Shown here: positions 22,619 through 33,602 of the stretch, one piece after another
How the letters are laid out: every line of letters begins with the position of its first letter
How positions within the stretch are numbered: the first letter of the stretch is position 1
Origin: Chara braunii
Lineage: Eukaryota > Streptophyta > Charophyceae > Charales > Characeae
Length of the DNA: 64,000 bases
Reading direction: 5' to 3'
Assembly (NCBI GenBank): GCA_003427395.1
Contig: BFEA01000443.1
Coordinates: 1,194,240-1,258,239, forward strand
Notes under the pieces: generated by a model
What the model was told of the DNA's origin: nothing
Seen by the model: only the letters and a program-made list of their open reading frames with translations
Databases searched by the model: none
Made by a program: the position numbers and the translations under genes

Positions 22619-25259
22619 ATGGCAGAGGACCAAGATCCATGTGATGGTTCAACCCACAGTAATTTATCCACCGTTCCGACATTTTCTTCACCTCCGGATA
22701 GGTCCTTGCATGTTCCGTGGAAGCGTCGCAAATGCCATCAACCTTTTAAAAGGGTTGTTAATGATCCTTTGGTGTCATCGCCGATAGTATCATAGTGTAC
22801 TCGATGTCCTTCCATTGTTCCAGGTCAAGTCGGTTTGTCTTTGTTCGAGGACCCTTCTTGCTCATCCAATCATGAATTGAGACTGTGTAAAGGTTCGGAT
22901 ATTACTCCTTGTCGTTCTACGAGTGAGACAACGATTCCATTACAACACGAACACCACAAACGCGGACGACCACCTTCCCAAAGTCGTCAAACCCGCAGGT
23001 CTTTATTACAGGTGGTAGGTGTTGTAGGTGAGCCGACTGTTCGCAGGAGAGATAAACAACCGATTGTGAGTCAAGATTATGTTCTTGATTGTTCTACTGA
23101 GGAACAATTTAGTGATAAGTCTTTATCTTTTTGACAGTCGATTCCATCGATGAATGATTTCACAAACGTCGTGCTTTCAAAAGAACAAGACAAGGAAATA
23201 TTAATGTTAGTACGGATCGCATTAATTGTCCTATAAATCTCTCTATGACCTTGCAATGTGAACGTCCGCTTGAAATTCGCCCGGATGTTACAGTAAATGC
23301 AGATTCCGTTTCGATTGTCGAAAAATCAGTTTTACTTGATAATTTTCCCTCGCACTCGACACATGTGCACAATTGTTTATCGTCGATATTGACTGCCGAT
23401 GTCCGACAAAGATTTATGGAGAGTAAAGTTTGTCCTCCCTTAGTGGATGTTCATGCAAATGCATCTTCTGCTGCTATGACCCCACCGAATTCGCCGAACA
23501 CGTTGATTATAAATTTTGTTGGATTTCATAATCGATCCAAAAAAATATTATTATGGAAACCGATTCATTCAAGACTCAACCAACAGTACCATATGTTGTT
23601 GATTCGACGGCTCCGTGCGAATAAAGTCGTGCGTTGTTTGGAGCTTGAATCGTTGTCGTCGATGCCTCGCTGTGAGTCATTGAGCTATGATGGAAGTGCG
23701 GTAATTGTTGTAAGTATTGTAGAGGTTGGTGGAGAAAGGGTACAGGTCGATACAATAAATGTGAATAAACCATGTTCTACGTCGGGTGTAATTTCAAAAC
23801 GAAGGAAAAGTCAAGGAAGACGAGTTAATTTTCATGTTAAACGTATGCGTGCATTGAGCGTTGCGCTTAAGAATCATAGGAGAAAAGAAGATGTGCGTGC
23901 TCATAATCATTTTGTGCGGGGTGTGTGGGAAAATTTGTTTGCTATGAATATTCTTCAAGAGATTCGAGCGAGCGGCTCTGCACAATCGAGGAGTGCATCT
24001 TCTCCTACGAGACAATCGAGGAGTTGTTCTTCTGGGGAGAGGCAGTCGAGGAGTCTGTCATGAGCGAGGCAATTGCAGAATCCGTCTGTGAGAAATCGAA
24101 ATTCACTGAACAATCGGAAAGATAGTGAGTCAGATAATCGCGAGGAAGAAATGAATGATTCACGTGATATTCCATGTCCTGATCTTAATGCACTCCCATC
24201 GGCACCCGTGGCAACAACATTGGCGGCAGTTGAGAGCACCATGACGATTCTTGGGAATGCTAACACTGTTGAAACGTTCGGCATTGGAGGTCGAGATCCG
24301 TGTAAACATTGTGGTGCTAAATTGTGGCATCATGAAAAAAAATGGACAAAGATGTGTTGCAGAGAAGGTACAAAACGTTGTTCTTTATGGGAATAGCCTT
24401 GCGAAGGCTCCCCGGAGCATGAGATTCTTTCCCTTTGGACGTCTCAAACTTCCGACTGTCGATTCCTTCAAAGCAATGCGAGGATAATTAATAATAGTTT
24501 ATCACTCGCATCCTCACAGTTGAAGCAACCGAGCGATGGTGTTTAATGATTTCAGGGCCAACTTCGGGTTCAAGGTTCAATCTTTCATTGTGTTTGTGCA
24601 TTGGCTGTGGGGGAAGGGGAACGTCCTCAGTTTGCACAACTATACTTGCACGATCCTCAACAATTGGACGATGCGATTGATCAAAAGGTAAATTTTTTTA
24701 ACTTACCTGTACGTACATCCAATGCCGAACTCGATCGAACAAAATGCATATTAAGAAGGTTTCACGAATTGCTACAACAATGTAACAATTATGTGAAGGA
24801 CTTTATGACGGTTGTTGACCTTCCGCCGGAAGCGTTGAACGGGAGGAATTGGTCATAAATCCAGATGTCACGCCTGAGGAGGAACATGCAAGGCGTTATA
24901 ACCGTCCTATGGGTCTGCATGAGGTGTGTATTCTGAGGGCCGGTGAATTCCTTCCTCGATAGCTCGAGATTTGTTTGCGTGCTCCTCTTCCGGGTGAGCG
25001 GCAGACAGTTGTGGTTCCAAAATGTTATCGAGCGCACACCTGCTTAAGGTTTGTTTTACTTTTCCTGGAGGGAATTGATAGTTGGTCTGTCGGACGTGCC
25101 TCGGAAGCTGGATGGCTGTCACGACTTAGTGCCAAGGAGTACTATGCATTTCACCTTCACGAACGGGATGGTGAAAGACCTTGCCTCCTTTATGCAGCAT
25201 GTCTCTTCCACGAGTTTTGTTGCATGGTGTACGCTAAAGTTGAATCCCTCCGCTTAAAA

Positions 25260-26160
25260 TGAATGAGATTTCACCAAAAAGAATTGCGCTCGGAGTATTA
25301 TCAGGATTTACGAGATGTTGTGCAACGAAATCAACGTGGTGAGGGTGTTGGGACAAAAGTGGTTTTACCGGCAACATTCACTGAGGGGTCCCGATATATG
25401 AGTGAACGATATCACAACAACATGACAATTGTAAAGTAATTCGAAGAACCGATTTTTTTCACCACTATGACGTGCAACACAAAATGGTCAGAGATCATAC
25501 AAGCCCTGTTGCCAAGTCAATGTCCTAACGACAGGCTGAATCTTCTCGCGCGAGTGTTCAAGGGTTATCTTACATAGCTGATTGATGAGGTAAAGAAGAA
25601 ACGGATCTTTGGCAGGGTGAGTGAAATGTTGTATGTGGTGGAGTTTCGAAAAAGGGGTCTACCACACACACATTTATTGATTATCCTACATCCGAATGAT
25701 AAAATTCGGGATGCGGATGCTGTTGACAATATGGTGTGTGTCGAGATTCCTCCGGAATGGGAATTGAGAGAAAGGGTAGTCAAGTTCATGTTACATGAGA
25801 TTTGCAGTGTGGAGAAACTCGACGCTTCGTGTACGGAGGACGAAAAATGCACAAAAGGGTTTTCAAAAGACGTCATTTTCACAACAACATTCAAAGACTA
25901 ACAAAAGTACCCTTCGTATAAGAGAAGGAAACCTAGTGACGATGATTTTACGATTGTTCAAAATGTTGTTGTTTACGACAATCGGCGTGTGGTCCCGTAT
26001 AACCCCTACTTGCTAATGAGGATTATTGCCACTTCAATGTTGAATATTGTGCTAACATCAAGGCGTGTAAGTACGTGTATAAGTACGTGTACAAAGAATG
26101 CGATCGTGCTATGGTTCGCGGACAAAATAATAATGCGTCTATCGGCGAAGTCAAATTGTA
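25260..26160 (+). pseudogene. Helitron Rep (HUH nuclease) domain relic
   Basis: Recognisable blocks are VVLPATFTEGSRYMSERYHN (about 25361-25420), TTMTCNTKWSEI (about 25464-25500), the metal-binding HxH motif in KRGLPHTHLL (His codons at 25665 and 25671), and the tyrosine block CKYVYKYVYKECD with Tyr codons at 26072, 26078, 26084 and 26090. The last fits the two-tyrosine pattern of Helitron Rep. The domain binds a metal ion and forms a covalent tyrosine-DNA link. The key His and Tyr residues survive, but stops and a frame change between the HxH and Tyr blocks destroy the gene. Confidence 0.85.
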
Positions 26161-26754
26161 TCAAGATATGCGTGTTGTAGGTGCATGCGAAGCATACTGA
26201 CGGTTATTTGAGTTCGGTGTTGCGGAACAATGACCCTCGGTCGAAAGATTGTCTGTGCATCTTGAAAACATGCAAAAAGTGTAATTCGAATCGGACACTA
26301 AACATGGCGTTGTTTCGCATGGGCCCCTGTTCCTAAAGAGGAGCTTCCTCTGTACGCAGAAATCATTAATACTCATGTGTGGGATAACAAACATAAGAAG
26401 TGGAACCGAAGAAAGCGTGATTTTCACTGTGGTCCCTTCGAAAACATATCTTGGTTGCATCACGTGAGAATCACAGAAGAGAAAAGATTATATCTGTGCG
26501 TATTGCTAAACAATGAACATTCTTATGGGGTGAGTTCTTTTGTCGAAATCCGTTTGGTGGACGGAGTCGAATACGTATCTTTCCGATCTGTGTGTTCGAT
26601 TGGGCCTTTTGCAAACACACGATGCATACGATCAATGCATAGATACGGCCACTGCGCATTACATGCCTAAAGAAGTTCGTAAACTATTTGTTATGGTTCT
26701 CGCGTTTGGTCCAGTGAACGATCTGGTTCATTTCGTCAAACGACATTGGGATAA

Positions 26755-27064
26755 GATGTGTGATGATTTTCAGTATCGCGCAGACAATCAAATTGTTTCC
26801 CCGAACATTTTGCAATCATTAGTGTTATTTCATCTTTGACCGTATTTTGCAAAAGTCTGAAAAAAATATCCATCAGTTTTACCTTTATTATCCAACACCT
26901 GACGAGGAAGATGTGTGATGATTTTCAGTATCGCGCAGACAATGAAATTGTCTTCCCGAACATTTTGCAATCATTAGTGTTATTTCATCTTGACCATATT
27001 TTGCAAGAGTCTGGAAAAAATATCCGTGAGTTTTGCCTTTATTATCCAACACCCGACGGGGAAA
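26755..27064 (+). repeat. 155-bp tandem duplication inside the Helitron gene
   Basis: The segment starting GATGTGTGATGATTTTCAG occurs at 26755 and again at 26910. Both copies read the Helitron block DDFQYRADN...PNILQSLVLFH. The first copy has an extra T after TTTCATC, which shifts the frame, and the copies differ at several other sites. It arose after the gene had been formed, and duplicates about 51 codons. Confidence 0.85.
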
Positions 27065-27149
27065 CAATTTCTGAGAAACATAAGCAGACATTACGAGAAC
27101 AGAACGGTGTCCTCGATTCAAAACAACGAGTTGTGGTATGATCCGATTC

Positions 27150-28560
27150 AAATGCAACGCAGATATGACTCTAATTTTCGACGTTTTCGTCTCCACGTCA
27201 ACGAGTGTTGGTGGAAAGAGTCGTTCGGGCCGTGCAAGGGAAAAAATTGTTGCGTGCTTTAGTCGATGCACTGGCTGAAACAGGAAAGATTTTTTGCATT
27301 GAAACGATTTTGGCGGGCATCATGTCAGGTTCTGCCATTGCACTGACCGTCGCGTCCAGTGGCATAGCGGCGAATCTTTTGACGAGGGGTCGAACGTTTA
27401 ACTCACAATTTTGCGGACCTTTGAAACCGGATAACACGCGTCCCTTCTTTATTCTGAAACAAAGTGATCTTGTGAAGCTTATCTGCCGTACCGACTTGAT
27501 TGTTTGAGACAAATCTCCAACGAGTAACAAGTTTCACTTGGAAGCTCTTGACATTACGCTTCGGGACCTCTGTAACAAAGACGAGTCGTTTGGTGGAAAA
27601 GTTCTACTTCTCGCTTGGATTTTAGACAGGTTTTGCCCGTTGTGAAACACGGATCACGAGCGCAACAAATGGATGCGTCCATCAAAATGTATCCTTTGTG
27701 GAAACTTTTTGAGGTTCATCAACTGACCGAAAATATGTGAATCTTAAGCTTAGGGAATGATGAAATGACACGAATGTATGCCCAGTTTTTTATGTCCATT
27801 GGGAATGGTGACCATCCTTGCGTTGTTCCTAATGAACTTGCTGCAGTCAGATTGCCACGTGAGGTTTGTATGGATAAACTAATTGATGAGTTGATTTCAT
27901 GGATGTTTGATGATGTATCCAACCATGTGCGGGATGTTGATTATTTTTTGCCTCGATTAATTTTATGCCCTACTAATGACGATGCCGGTTCTATTAACAA
28001 CCGTGTTCTTGACGACTTCCCTGGGAGGTGTGTGACCTTTTTAGCATTGATTACCTTGATTTGGATGATACTGGGCTTGGTATTGAGCGGAAATTCTTAA
28101 ACTCTCTTGACGAATCTGACATTCCACCTCACAAGCCGCGCTTCAAAATTGATGCGCCTATGATGCTTTTGCGAAATTTGTCACCAAAGCAATGCCTTTG
28201 CAACGGTACAAGGCTGATTCTGAAGAAGATCGTTAATGATGATTTGTTGGAAGTGACAATAGTGCACACGAGCAAAACAACACTGATCCCCAAGATTGAT
28301 CCGACAAGCGACGGTGAGACAACTGGGTTCAAATGGGTTAGAAGACAATTTTCAGTCCGTCTTGTTTTTGTGGTAATGCTTAACAAGTCCCAATGATAAA
28401 CTGTATCGCGTGTCGAGGTTTGGCTACGCAAACCGGTTTTTGCGCATGGCCAACTGTACGTTGCTTTGTCGTGTGTTGGTTATCCCAACAACATCCGTGT
28501 TGCGTTGCTTGATGTTTTTTTTTTAATGAAGAATATTGTATATCATGAACTTTTGAGATG
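27150..28560 (+). pseudogene. PIF1-like helicase domain relic of the Helitron
   Basis: Blocks in order: IALTVASSGIAANLL and GRTFNSQF (27325-27410); the SNKFHLEALDITLRDL block at about 27525-27572; IDAPMMLLRNLSPKQCLCNG and TRLI (28147-28220); RRQFSVRLVFVVMLNKSQ (28343-28396); and LYVALSCVGYPNN near 28458-28496. The Walker A loop, normally G-G-T-G-K-T, reads AETGKIF near 27274-27294. The Walker B block has a stop in place of Trp and Lys in place of Glu (near 27505-27515). The helicase cannot have been active in this form. Confidence 0.85.
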
Positions 28561-28676
28561 TGTCCTCCTTTTTTTTTCATTGAGCGTTGGCATTCCAAAT
28601 AATTCTGTCATATTCTTTATTTGCAGACGACTCCCTAATGCCATATTAGTACGACACTCGTGCTAAGAGGAACGCA

Positions 28677-29111
28677 ATGAGAACCAACAATACCACTCGA
28701 TATAATACGAATGTTACGTCAAAAGCTGGAACCTTACATTCGGAGAGGTCGAAAAAAAGTGAAAATGATGAGAGTTTGATGAATCTTGAAAGTGAACATC
28801 CTCGGGACCATCATCCTGTTCTTGGTGAGGTTGAACGTCGATGTTCGCAAGGGAATATCCTTGATGATGCCGAGAACATGGTTGTGGAGGTGGGTGGTGA
28901 CGATTGTCGTGCTGATGGGGATGGTTCGCGTAGAGGTCAATCGGGTATGCCTATTAACCTTACATTTGTCGATGATGAGGATGATAACGTTACGGACGAT
29001 TCGAAAGAAGACTGTGTTGAATCTACATTCAAGAGGAGAAAGAGTCGTGGTGCGAAAACTAATCTTTTTTATTCCCCCGAAGTGTCGGAGCATACTTTGG
29101 CTACTAATTAG
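28677..29111 (+). CDS. Unrecognised acidic protein downstream of RepHel
   Basis: A 144-codon ATG-started frame, rich in Asp, Glu, Arg and Ser, with a very acidic run (VDDEDDNVTDDSKED near 28969-29013) followed by a basic KRRKSRGAK patch that could serve as a nuclear signal. It starts about 115 bp after the RepHel relic and lies inside the Helitron. I recognise no family. It may be a second Helitron gene, captured host sequence, or a chance frame; its composition resembles the N-terminal part of the RepHel relic. Confidence 0.35.
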   Translation: MRTNNTTRYNTNVTSKAGTLHSERSKKSENDESLMNLESEHPRDHHPVLGEVERRCSQGNILDDAENMVVEVGGDDCRADGDGSRRGQSGMPINLTFVDDEDDNVTDDSKEDCVESTFKRRKSRGAKTNLFYSPEVSEHTLATN

Positions 29112-29224
29112 GTGGGACGACAACCTGTTGTTGATGAAACGGGAACTCAGATTATGAGAGCGCTGAATGCACTCCCTCTTGAGTTTTGTATACGGGTCGC
29201 TGGACGTGCACGTGTTCATGATTC

Positions 29225-29650
29225 GTGTTTGCAATCTCAACGCACAGGACGAGAAAGAGATGTTTGTGCCACATCGCAAACATAAAATCCTTTGGGGTTA
29301 TTATGGTGCCCGATGATAACGATGCACCCACAATCCGCACTCCGAATCCGTGCGATTACCTTGCTAGATGGTTTGACGATGCGAAGAAGGTTGACATCCA
29401 AAATATCTTGATTGAGGTGTTTTTTGAAATGTTTGTCAAAAGTGCTACAGTCGTAAAAGATGGACGAATATGGGAAAACTTCCTCGAGTGGAAAAAAAAT
29501 CAACTCACTGATATGTGGTTGGAGCGACGATTCCCTCTTCCTTCAGACCCGTTAAATGTTTTAGGTTTGGAGGCTTCTTCCATATTGCAATCACTTTTGA
29601 GCGATGAGTTCATGACTCTCTCTAATGAGGAGATTTGCCGCATTGTCTGA
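29225..29650 (+). CDS. Unrecognised frame inside the Helitron
   Basis: A 141-codon frame. From about 29300 it reads as an ordinary globular, helical protein (DYLARWFDDAKKVDIQN, WENFLEWKKNQLTDMWLERR). The true start may be the ATG near 29304, or an upstream frame interrupted by stops. A Ser/Thr/Pro-rich frame follows at 29635-30012. No family recognised. It lies between the RepHel relic and the Helitron 3' end. Confidence 0.35.
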   Translation: MFAISTHRTRKRCLCHIANIKSFGVIMVPDDNDAPTIRTPNPCDYLARWFDDAKKVDIQNILIEVFFEMFVKSATVVKDGRIWENFLEWKKNQLTDMWLERRFPLPSDPLNVLGLEASSILQSLLSDEFMTLSNEEICRIV

Positions 29651-30021
29651 CGGAAGGGACCATTCCCCAACCCTTTCACAAATATGCATGGATACAACAT
29701 CTTCTCAAAAGGATTCCTCCCGTGGTTGCTTCTTCCACTCCTCATTCTGCTCCGATCTGTAAACTCCCCCTTCAAGTAGCATCTCCTCCAAATTTTCAAC
29801 GTCTTGCAGATTATGTTCCACCTTCCAATATGTCAATGCCGATTGTCACTACTTTTGTTGTTGTTTGTGCTTTGCCGACCGCTACGGCTACTCCGTCTCC
29901 TGTCAGTTGTGTTGTGCCCATTCATACGCCATCAAGAGACCATCTGCATGTCCATACAGGACCATTGGAACAACCAAGTTCTTTTAATTTTAACATTACC
30001 ATGTATAATTGAATTCGAGTA

Positions 30022-30330
30022 TGAACACTTGGAGATGTGTGGACGCTGCAATTCATCTCGATTACAATCGGCAAAGACAGACTCGATTCGAAACTTTCGA
30101 GGAGTATCGTCGCAAAGTGTTGCAACGAGTTTTTGTTCGTGGGTTGTTGCAAGAGTATCGTTCCAGTGAAGGAAGTTGATTGGTCTTATAAGAGAGATAG
30201 GAAGACAAAGATGTTGATTGAGCGGTTGTCCAGGTGTTGCCTTAATGACAAATTTTTAGATGGTCGTCTTCGGTTTCAGTTACGTAATTGCCCCTACAAG
30301 AGAGATGGGAAGGGAAAGACAAATAAATAA
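30022..30330 (+). pseudogene. Unrecognised helical fragment near the Helitron 3' end
   Basis: One frame reads MNTWRCVDAAIHLDYN and then ETFEEYRRKVLQRVFVRGLL before a stop at about 30178. The continuation to 30330 is Arg/Lys-rich with many stops in that frame. It may be the C-terminal piece of the protein at 29225-30012. No family recognised. Confidence 0.3.
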
Positions 30331-30337
30331 GGGGGGG

Positions 30338-30341
<4 letters not shown>

Positions 30342-30374
<33 letters not shown>
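30342..30374. repeat. GA microsatellite
   Basis: GA dinucleotide run next to a poly-G stretch at 30331-30340. Confidence 0.9.
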
Positions 30375-30377
<3 letters not shown>

Positions 30378-30557
30378 TTAAATAATTTTGATGTAATATT
30401 ATTCCGCGTTTTTAAGTCAATATTCCACTACGCAATAATTGTGCCTTGATCATACTGCGGCCACTTGCTTACTTGAATGAAACGAAAAATCTTCATATCA
30501 AACTTTTTTTCTTTGTATACTCGTATTCGTTGTTTTTTATTCTTTGCTCTTTCGTTG

Positions 30558-30560
<3 letters not shown>

Positions 30561-30616
<56 letters not shown>

Positions 30617-30660
30617 NNNNNNNNNNNNNNNNNNNNNNTTTTTTTTTTTTTTTTTTTTTT
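30561..30660. repeat. CT microsatellite, 22-N assembly gap and poly-T
   Basis: (CT)n runs to 30616, then N at 30617-30638, then a T run to 30660. The gap falls within the Helitron's 3' non-coding part. Confidence 0.95.
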
Positions 30661-30723
30661 CTATTTGTCACTTTTTCAATTCGTGAATTAAACTCGAACT
30701 TTGTAGCCAGTTACTCTTATTTC

Positions 30724-30767
30724 TGCGGGCGTGGCCCGCACCCCCCACACCGCGGGCGCTTAGCTAG
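30724..30767 (+). other. Helitron 3' terminus: hairpin plus CTAG
   Basis: GCCCGC at 30734-30739 can pair with GCGGGC at 30752-30757, leaving a 12-base loop. An alternative stem pairs TGCGGGC at 30724 with GCCCGCA at 30734. CTAG follows at 30764-30767, seven bases after the first stem, and the next base is T. GC-rich hairpin, short spacer, CTRR and a T in the flank are the known right-end signature of Helitrons. Confidence 0.75.
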
Positions 30768-32639
30768 TTTGTATTATGAGCCTGCATTATTTGTTTGCAA
30801 AAGTTGATACAACATTGCTTGTAGTGATGCAGCGAAAACCCCCGGATTTTGGGCCTTCCATTAACCGCGTGTCGAATACCCGCTGGCGAATTCGTTTGAG
30901 GTTTGGCTATCAACAGCGAGTACAAAGCTGACCTCACGGGCATATGCATCTGTTTTGACATTTATGCCTCATTGCCCCTCTAAACATCAATGTGGAATCC
31001 TTTTGTCGATGTATCCTGTGATTCCGACTCAAACGCGTCATTTTTAGAGGCAAGTGAAATGTCACTGATTAACTTGAGAGAAAAGGGAAAAAGGGAAAAA
31101 GTATGAGCACGAAAGGTGCTCTTGGGCAGCCAGAAAAATTACAATTAAACCAGCTCAACCACGCACAATTTTCGTTGGGAGAGATTGATAAAGTTTTTTT
31201 TTTTTTTGTTTTAATAAAAGGACTTTGCTGGGAGGGGAGACAAAAGGTGGGGAACACGCCAGGGAAGGAAATGGGGAGGCGAGGCACTTCACTTCCTGAA
31301 GACGTCACTGTCGTTGACCTCTCCGCCAATCCCTGCCCACTGACAGTTCCTTCGGCTGCCTTTCTCCCTCTCTGTCAGTCGCCCGCTGCTGATAGCTGAC
31401 TCTCTTGTCAACCTCCAAATCCCTTCAGCTAACCAACTCTCCAATGTCCTCAAGCCCTCCCTCCCACTTCCCCAATAAACTCACTTTCATCCCCTAGAAA
31501 AAAACTGATCACGAGGAGACCCAAGGACCTCCCATTTCCTCCGTCAGCCAATCCACAGTGTGATGACGTGGCCAGAGAAAAACCCGATTACCCAGGTGAA
31601 CGCCTAGGAAAAAAAAACTGATCACCAGGAGGCACGAGGACCTCCCACTTCCTCCGTCAGCCTACTCCTCCCCTACAACCATCTCCCGGCCAATCCACAA
31701 TGTGATGATGTGGCCAGTGGAAAACCCGATTACCCAGGTGTAAACGAAGCAGCCCTTCTTCGTGCTCTTCCGCCCTCCCACCACCTAATCAGACTGCTCT
31801 CTCCCCTATAACCTTCGTGTCTCTGCTCCCTGCTCCTTACCTCCCCATATCACCCAGCAGCAGATCCGTTCTTCCGCTGCCTTCCCACAGCTGCGGACCC
31901 CACAATCCCTCCTCCTACTCCATCTGACACTGGTGGTACTCCTCGTCCACGGCCCGGTCCGTCTTCCCCGCCTCGCCAGCGATGATTCCAGAATCCAGAT
32001 GCCGGCCCTCCTTCGAAATGCAGTGAATCTAGCCACGCGGCACCTGATGCGGGATCCCGTTGACAGCCCTCTTACATGTGCACAATGCAATAATTATAGC
32101 CACGTGGCACCTGCACTCCTAATCGACACATAGCACTATAGGCTTCCCACGTGTCCCTGTTGTCGTGTCCGGTCCGTCTTCCCGCGTCAACAGCCTAGTT
32201 CCTCAACACCCTAGTCATTTTGATTATGTCGACTTTAGATAGTCTGACCTCATCTCCTTATATGCACAGCAACAACCCAAATATTTTTCCTCATATCCTC
32301 ACGCTTCTCAGACGACTAGAGTAACGACACGTGGCATCCCGCTTGTCCCTCCTACTGTGCCCGGTCTGTCCGTCCCCGCCATGAGAGCGATTGTGGGCAG
32401 CTGCCCCCTCAGCCCTGCAAACCCGCTGCGGCAACCATCACAAGCAGCGCGTCCCCCCGCAAGCCGCTCACATCTGTTTGCTTGACAAAGAATCAAACAT
32501 ATAGATATTGATTGATTGGCTGGTTGGTTAATGGATGATTTAACCCGTGTCAACGAACAAACCAACCAACCAATCAACCAATCAATAAATCAAGGTTTTG
32601 GGTTGCTTGTTGCGGTTATCAGAGCTTGGTTTCCATGGG
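30768..32639. other. Host flank and non-coding sequence, no gene recognised
   Basis: No recognisable coding region. It holds a duplicated block (listed separately), several CACGTGGCA-type motifs (near 32035, 32100 and 32330), and a stretch of inverted GATTGATTGG/CCAATCAATC sequence at about 32505-32590 that could form a hairpin. Confidence 0.45.
31497..31740. repeat. Imperfect tandem duplication, ~115-130 bp
   Basis: The block from AAAAAAACTGATCACGAGGAG to CCCGATTACCCAGGTG occurs at about 31498 and again at about 31611. The second copy has a ~25-bp insert containing CTACTCCTCCCCTACAACC. Both contain CCAATCCACARTGTGATGA. Confidence 0.8.
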
Positions 32640-32719
32640 GTGGGATAGATGGATGGATGGACGGATGGAAGGGATGACGGAGGGATGGACAGAGGGACAG
32701 ACGGAGAGACAGACTAATG

Positions 32720-32762
<43 letters not shown>

Positions 32763-32788
32763 TCTTTGCAATCCCTTTTGTGCCTATA

Positions 32789-32878
<90 letters not shown>

Positions 32879-32905
32879 GTTCTTTGTAATCCCTTTTGTG
32901 CCACG
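32640..32905. repeat. GGAT/GACG repeat and two GA arrays separated by a repeated unit
   Basis: GATGGATGGACGGATGG-type units at 32645-32715 precede (GA)n at 32722-32760. Then comes GTTCTTTGCAATCCC TTTTGTGCC, a second (GA)n, and the same unit again at 32878 with one C-to-T change. The GA array and its right flank look duplicated as a block. Confidence 0.9.
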
Positions 32906-33602
32906 ATTATAGGCGCTGAAGTCCTTCTGCTCGGAACTTTGCCCTGAGTGGTTGAGTTAATTCACAGGCACTCTATGTCCTCATGGACTCAATGCTTGTG
33001 TCTTTTGATCTTTCTCCCTTGTTTGTTTGCATGTTGCCTTGCACAAGGCATGGACTGTGGCGTTGGGGACCAGACGGAGGACAATGACATCCTGAAAATA
33101 AAATCTTCCTGCCAAACTGACACCCTGGGTTGTGCTTATGCTTTGAAATCACTCTGTTTGGCTGATTTTGTTTCGCATAGCAAAGCCTCACTGGCTGGCT
33201 GCCTATTTGTCTTCTGTTGTCTGTCGGGGTAGGCAATGCATGTAATGCGGAGGCATAATCCAGACACAGCGCAGGCAAATATGGACAAGAAAATCACAGA
33301 GAAGATAGAGGAGGTCAAGCAGCGAGTAAGCGCTCAGGTGTGTGATGAATTTTTTGTGCTTGGCTTTTTTTTTGAGGACACCCCCTGGTTATTTAACGGT
33401 ATTTACCTGGAACAAATTCAAACATGTTTGAGCTTGACCGTCATGTTCTTATGTCTGAGTTGGCCTGCAAGATGGGATTGTCCTTCAGGTTGCCAAAGAT
33501 TGCGTCAATGACTCGGGAAGAATGAACCACTCAATTTTATTTCTTGGATGCTGCAAGAGCATTTAGAACGAACTAGAAAAAAATACCTTCAAACAACGTG
33601 AC
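32906..33602 (+). other. Possible exon-like fragments, unassigned
   Basis: Two short stretches read like ordinary protein: QANMDKKITEKIEEVKQR (about 33276-33330), followed by a GTAAG-type splice donor, and MFELDRHVLMSELACKMGLS (about 33425-33485), ending in TGA at 33526. They could be exons of a degraded host gene at the insertion site of Element A. The evidence is weak and I assign no family. Confidence 0.2.

Larger units (their letters stand above)
22619..28560 (+). pseudogene. Helitron RepHel transposase pseudogene
   Basis: Order along the relic: a basic N-terminal region with KRGRPPSQSRQTRR (about 22975-23015); a Ser/Arg-rich linker to 24060; a zinc-binding-like CKHCG at 24301 with CC near 24355; the helitron-like N-terminal and Rep domain to about 26110; a linker matching WRLFEF-, VWD- and SFVEIRLVDG-type Helitron blocks to 26840; and a PIF1-like helicase from about 27150 to LYVALSCVGYPNNIRVALL near 28513. 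Recognisable Helitron blocks occur in the correct order in all three plus frames, so many shifts have accumulated. Stops occur throughout (for example 22793, 23132, 24394, 24856, 25437 and 27505). The nuclear enzyme would nick, transfer and unwind the element. Confidence 0.85.
22619..30767 (+). mobile_element. Autonomous-type Helitron, decayed
   Basis: A rolling-circle transposon. A RepHel gene relic spans 22619-28560, further unknown frames span 28677-30330, and the right end at 30724-30767 has the classic Helitron hairpin and CTAG terminus followed by T. Helitrons encode an HUH endonuclease joined to a PIF1-type helicase, and insert between A and T without target duplication. The left TC end was not found, so the start given is the first codon of the RepHel relic; the element must extend further left and may include the 18883-20393 gene. 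Many stops, shifts, an internal duplication and microsatellites show it is dead. Confidence 0.8.

Noticed and set aside
33425-33526. R3H-like or other host domain in MFELDRHVLMSELACKMGLS
   Set aside because: Too short and no supporting motif; kept only as a low-confidence exon-like fragment without a family name.
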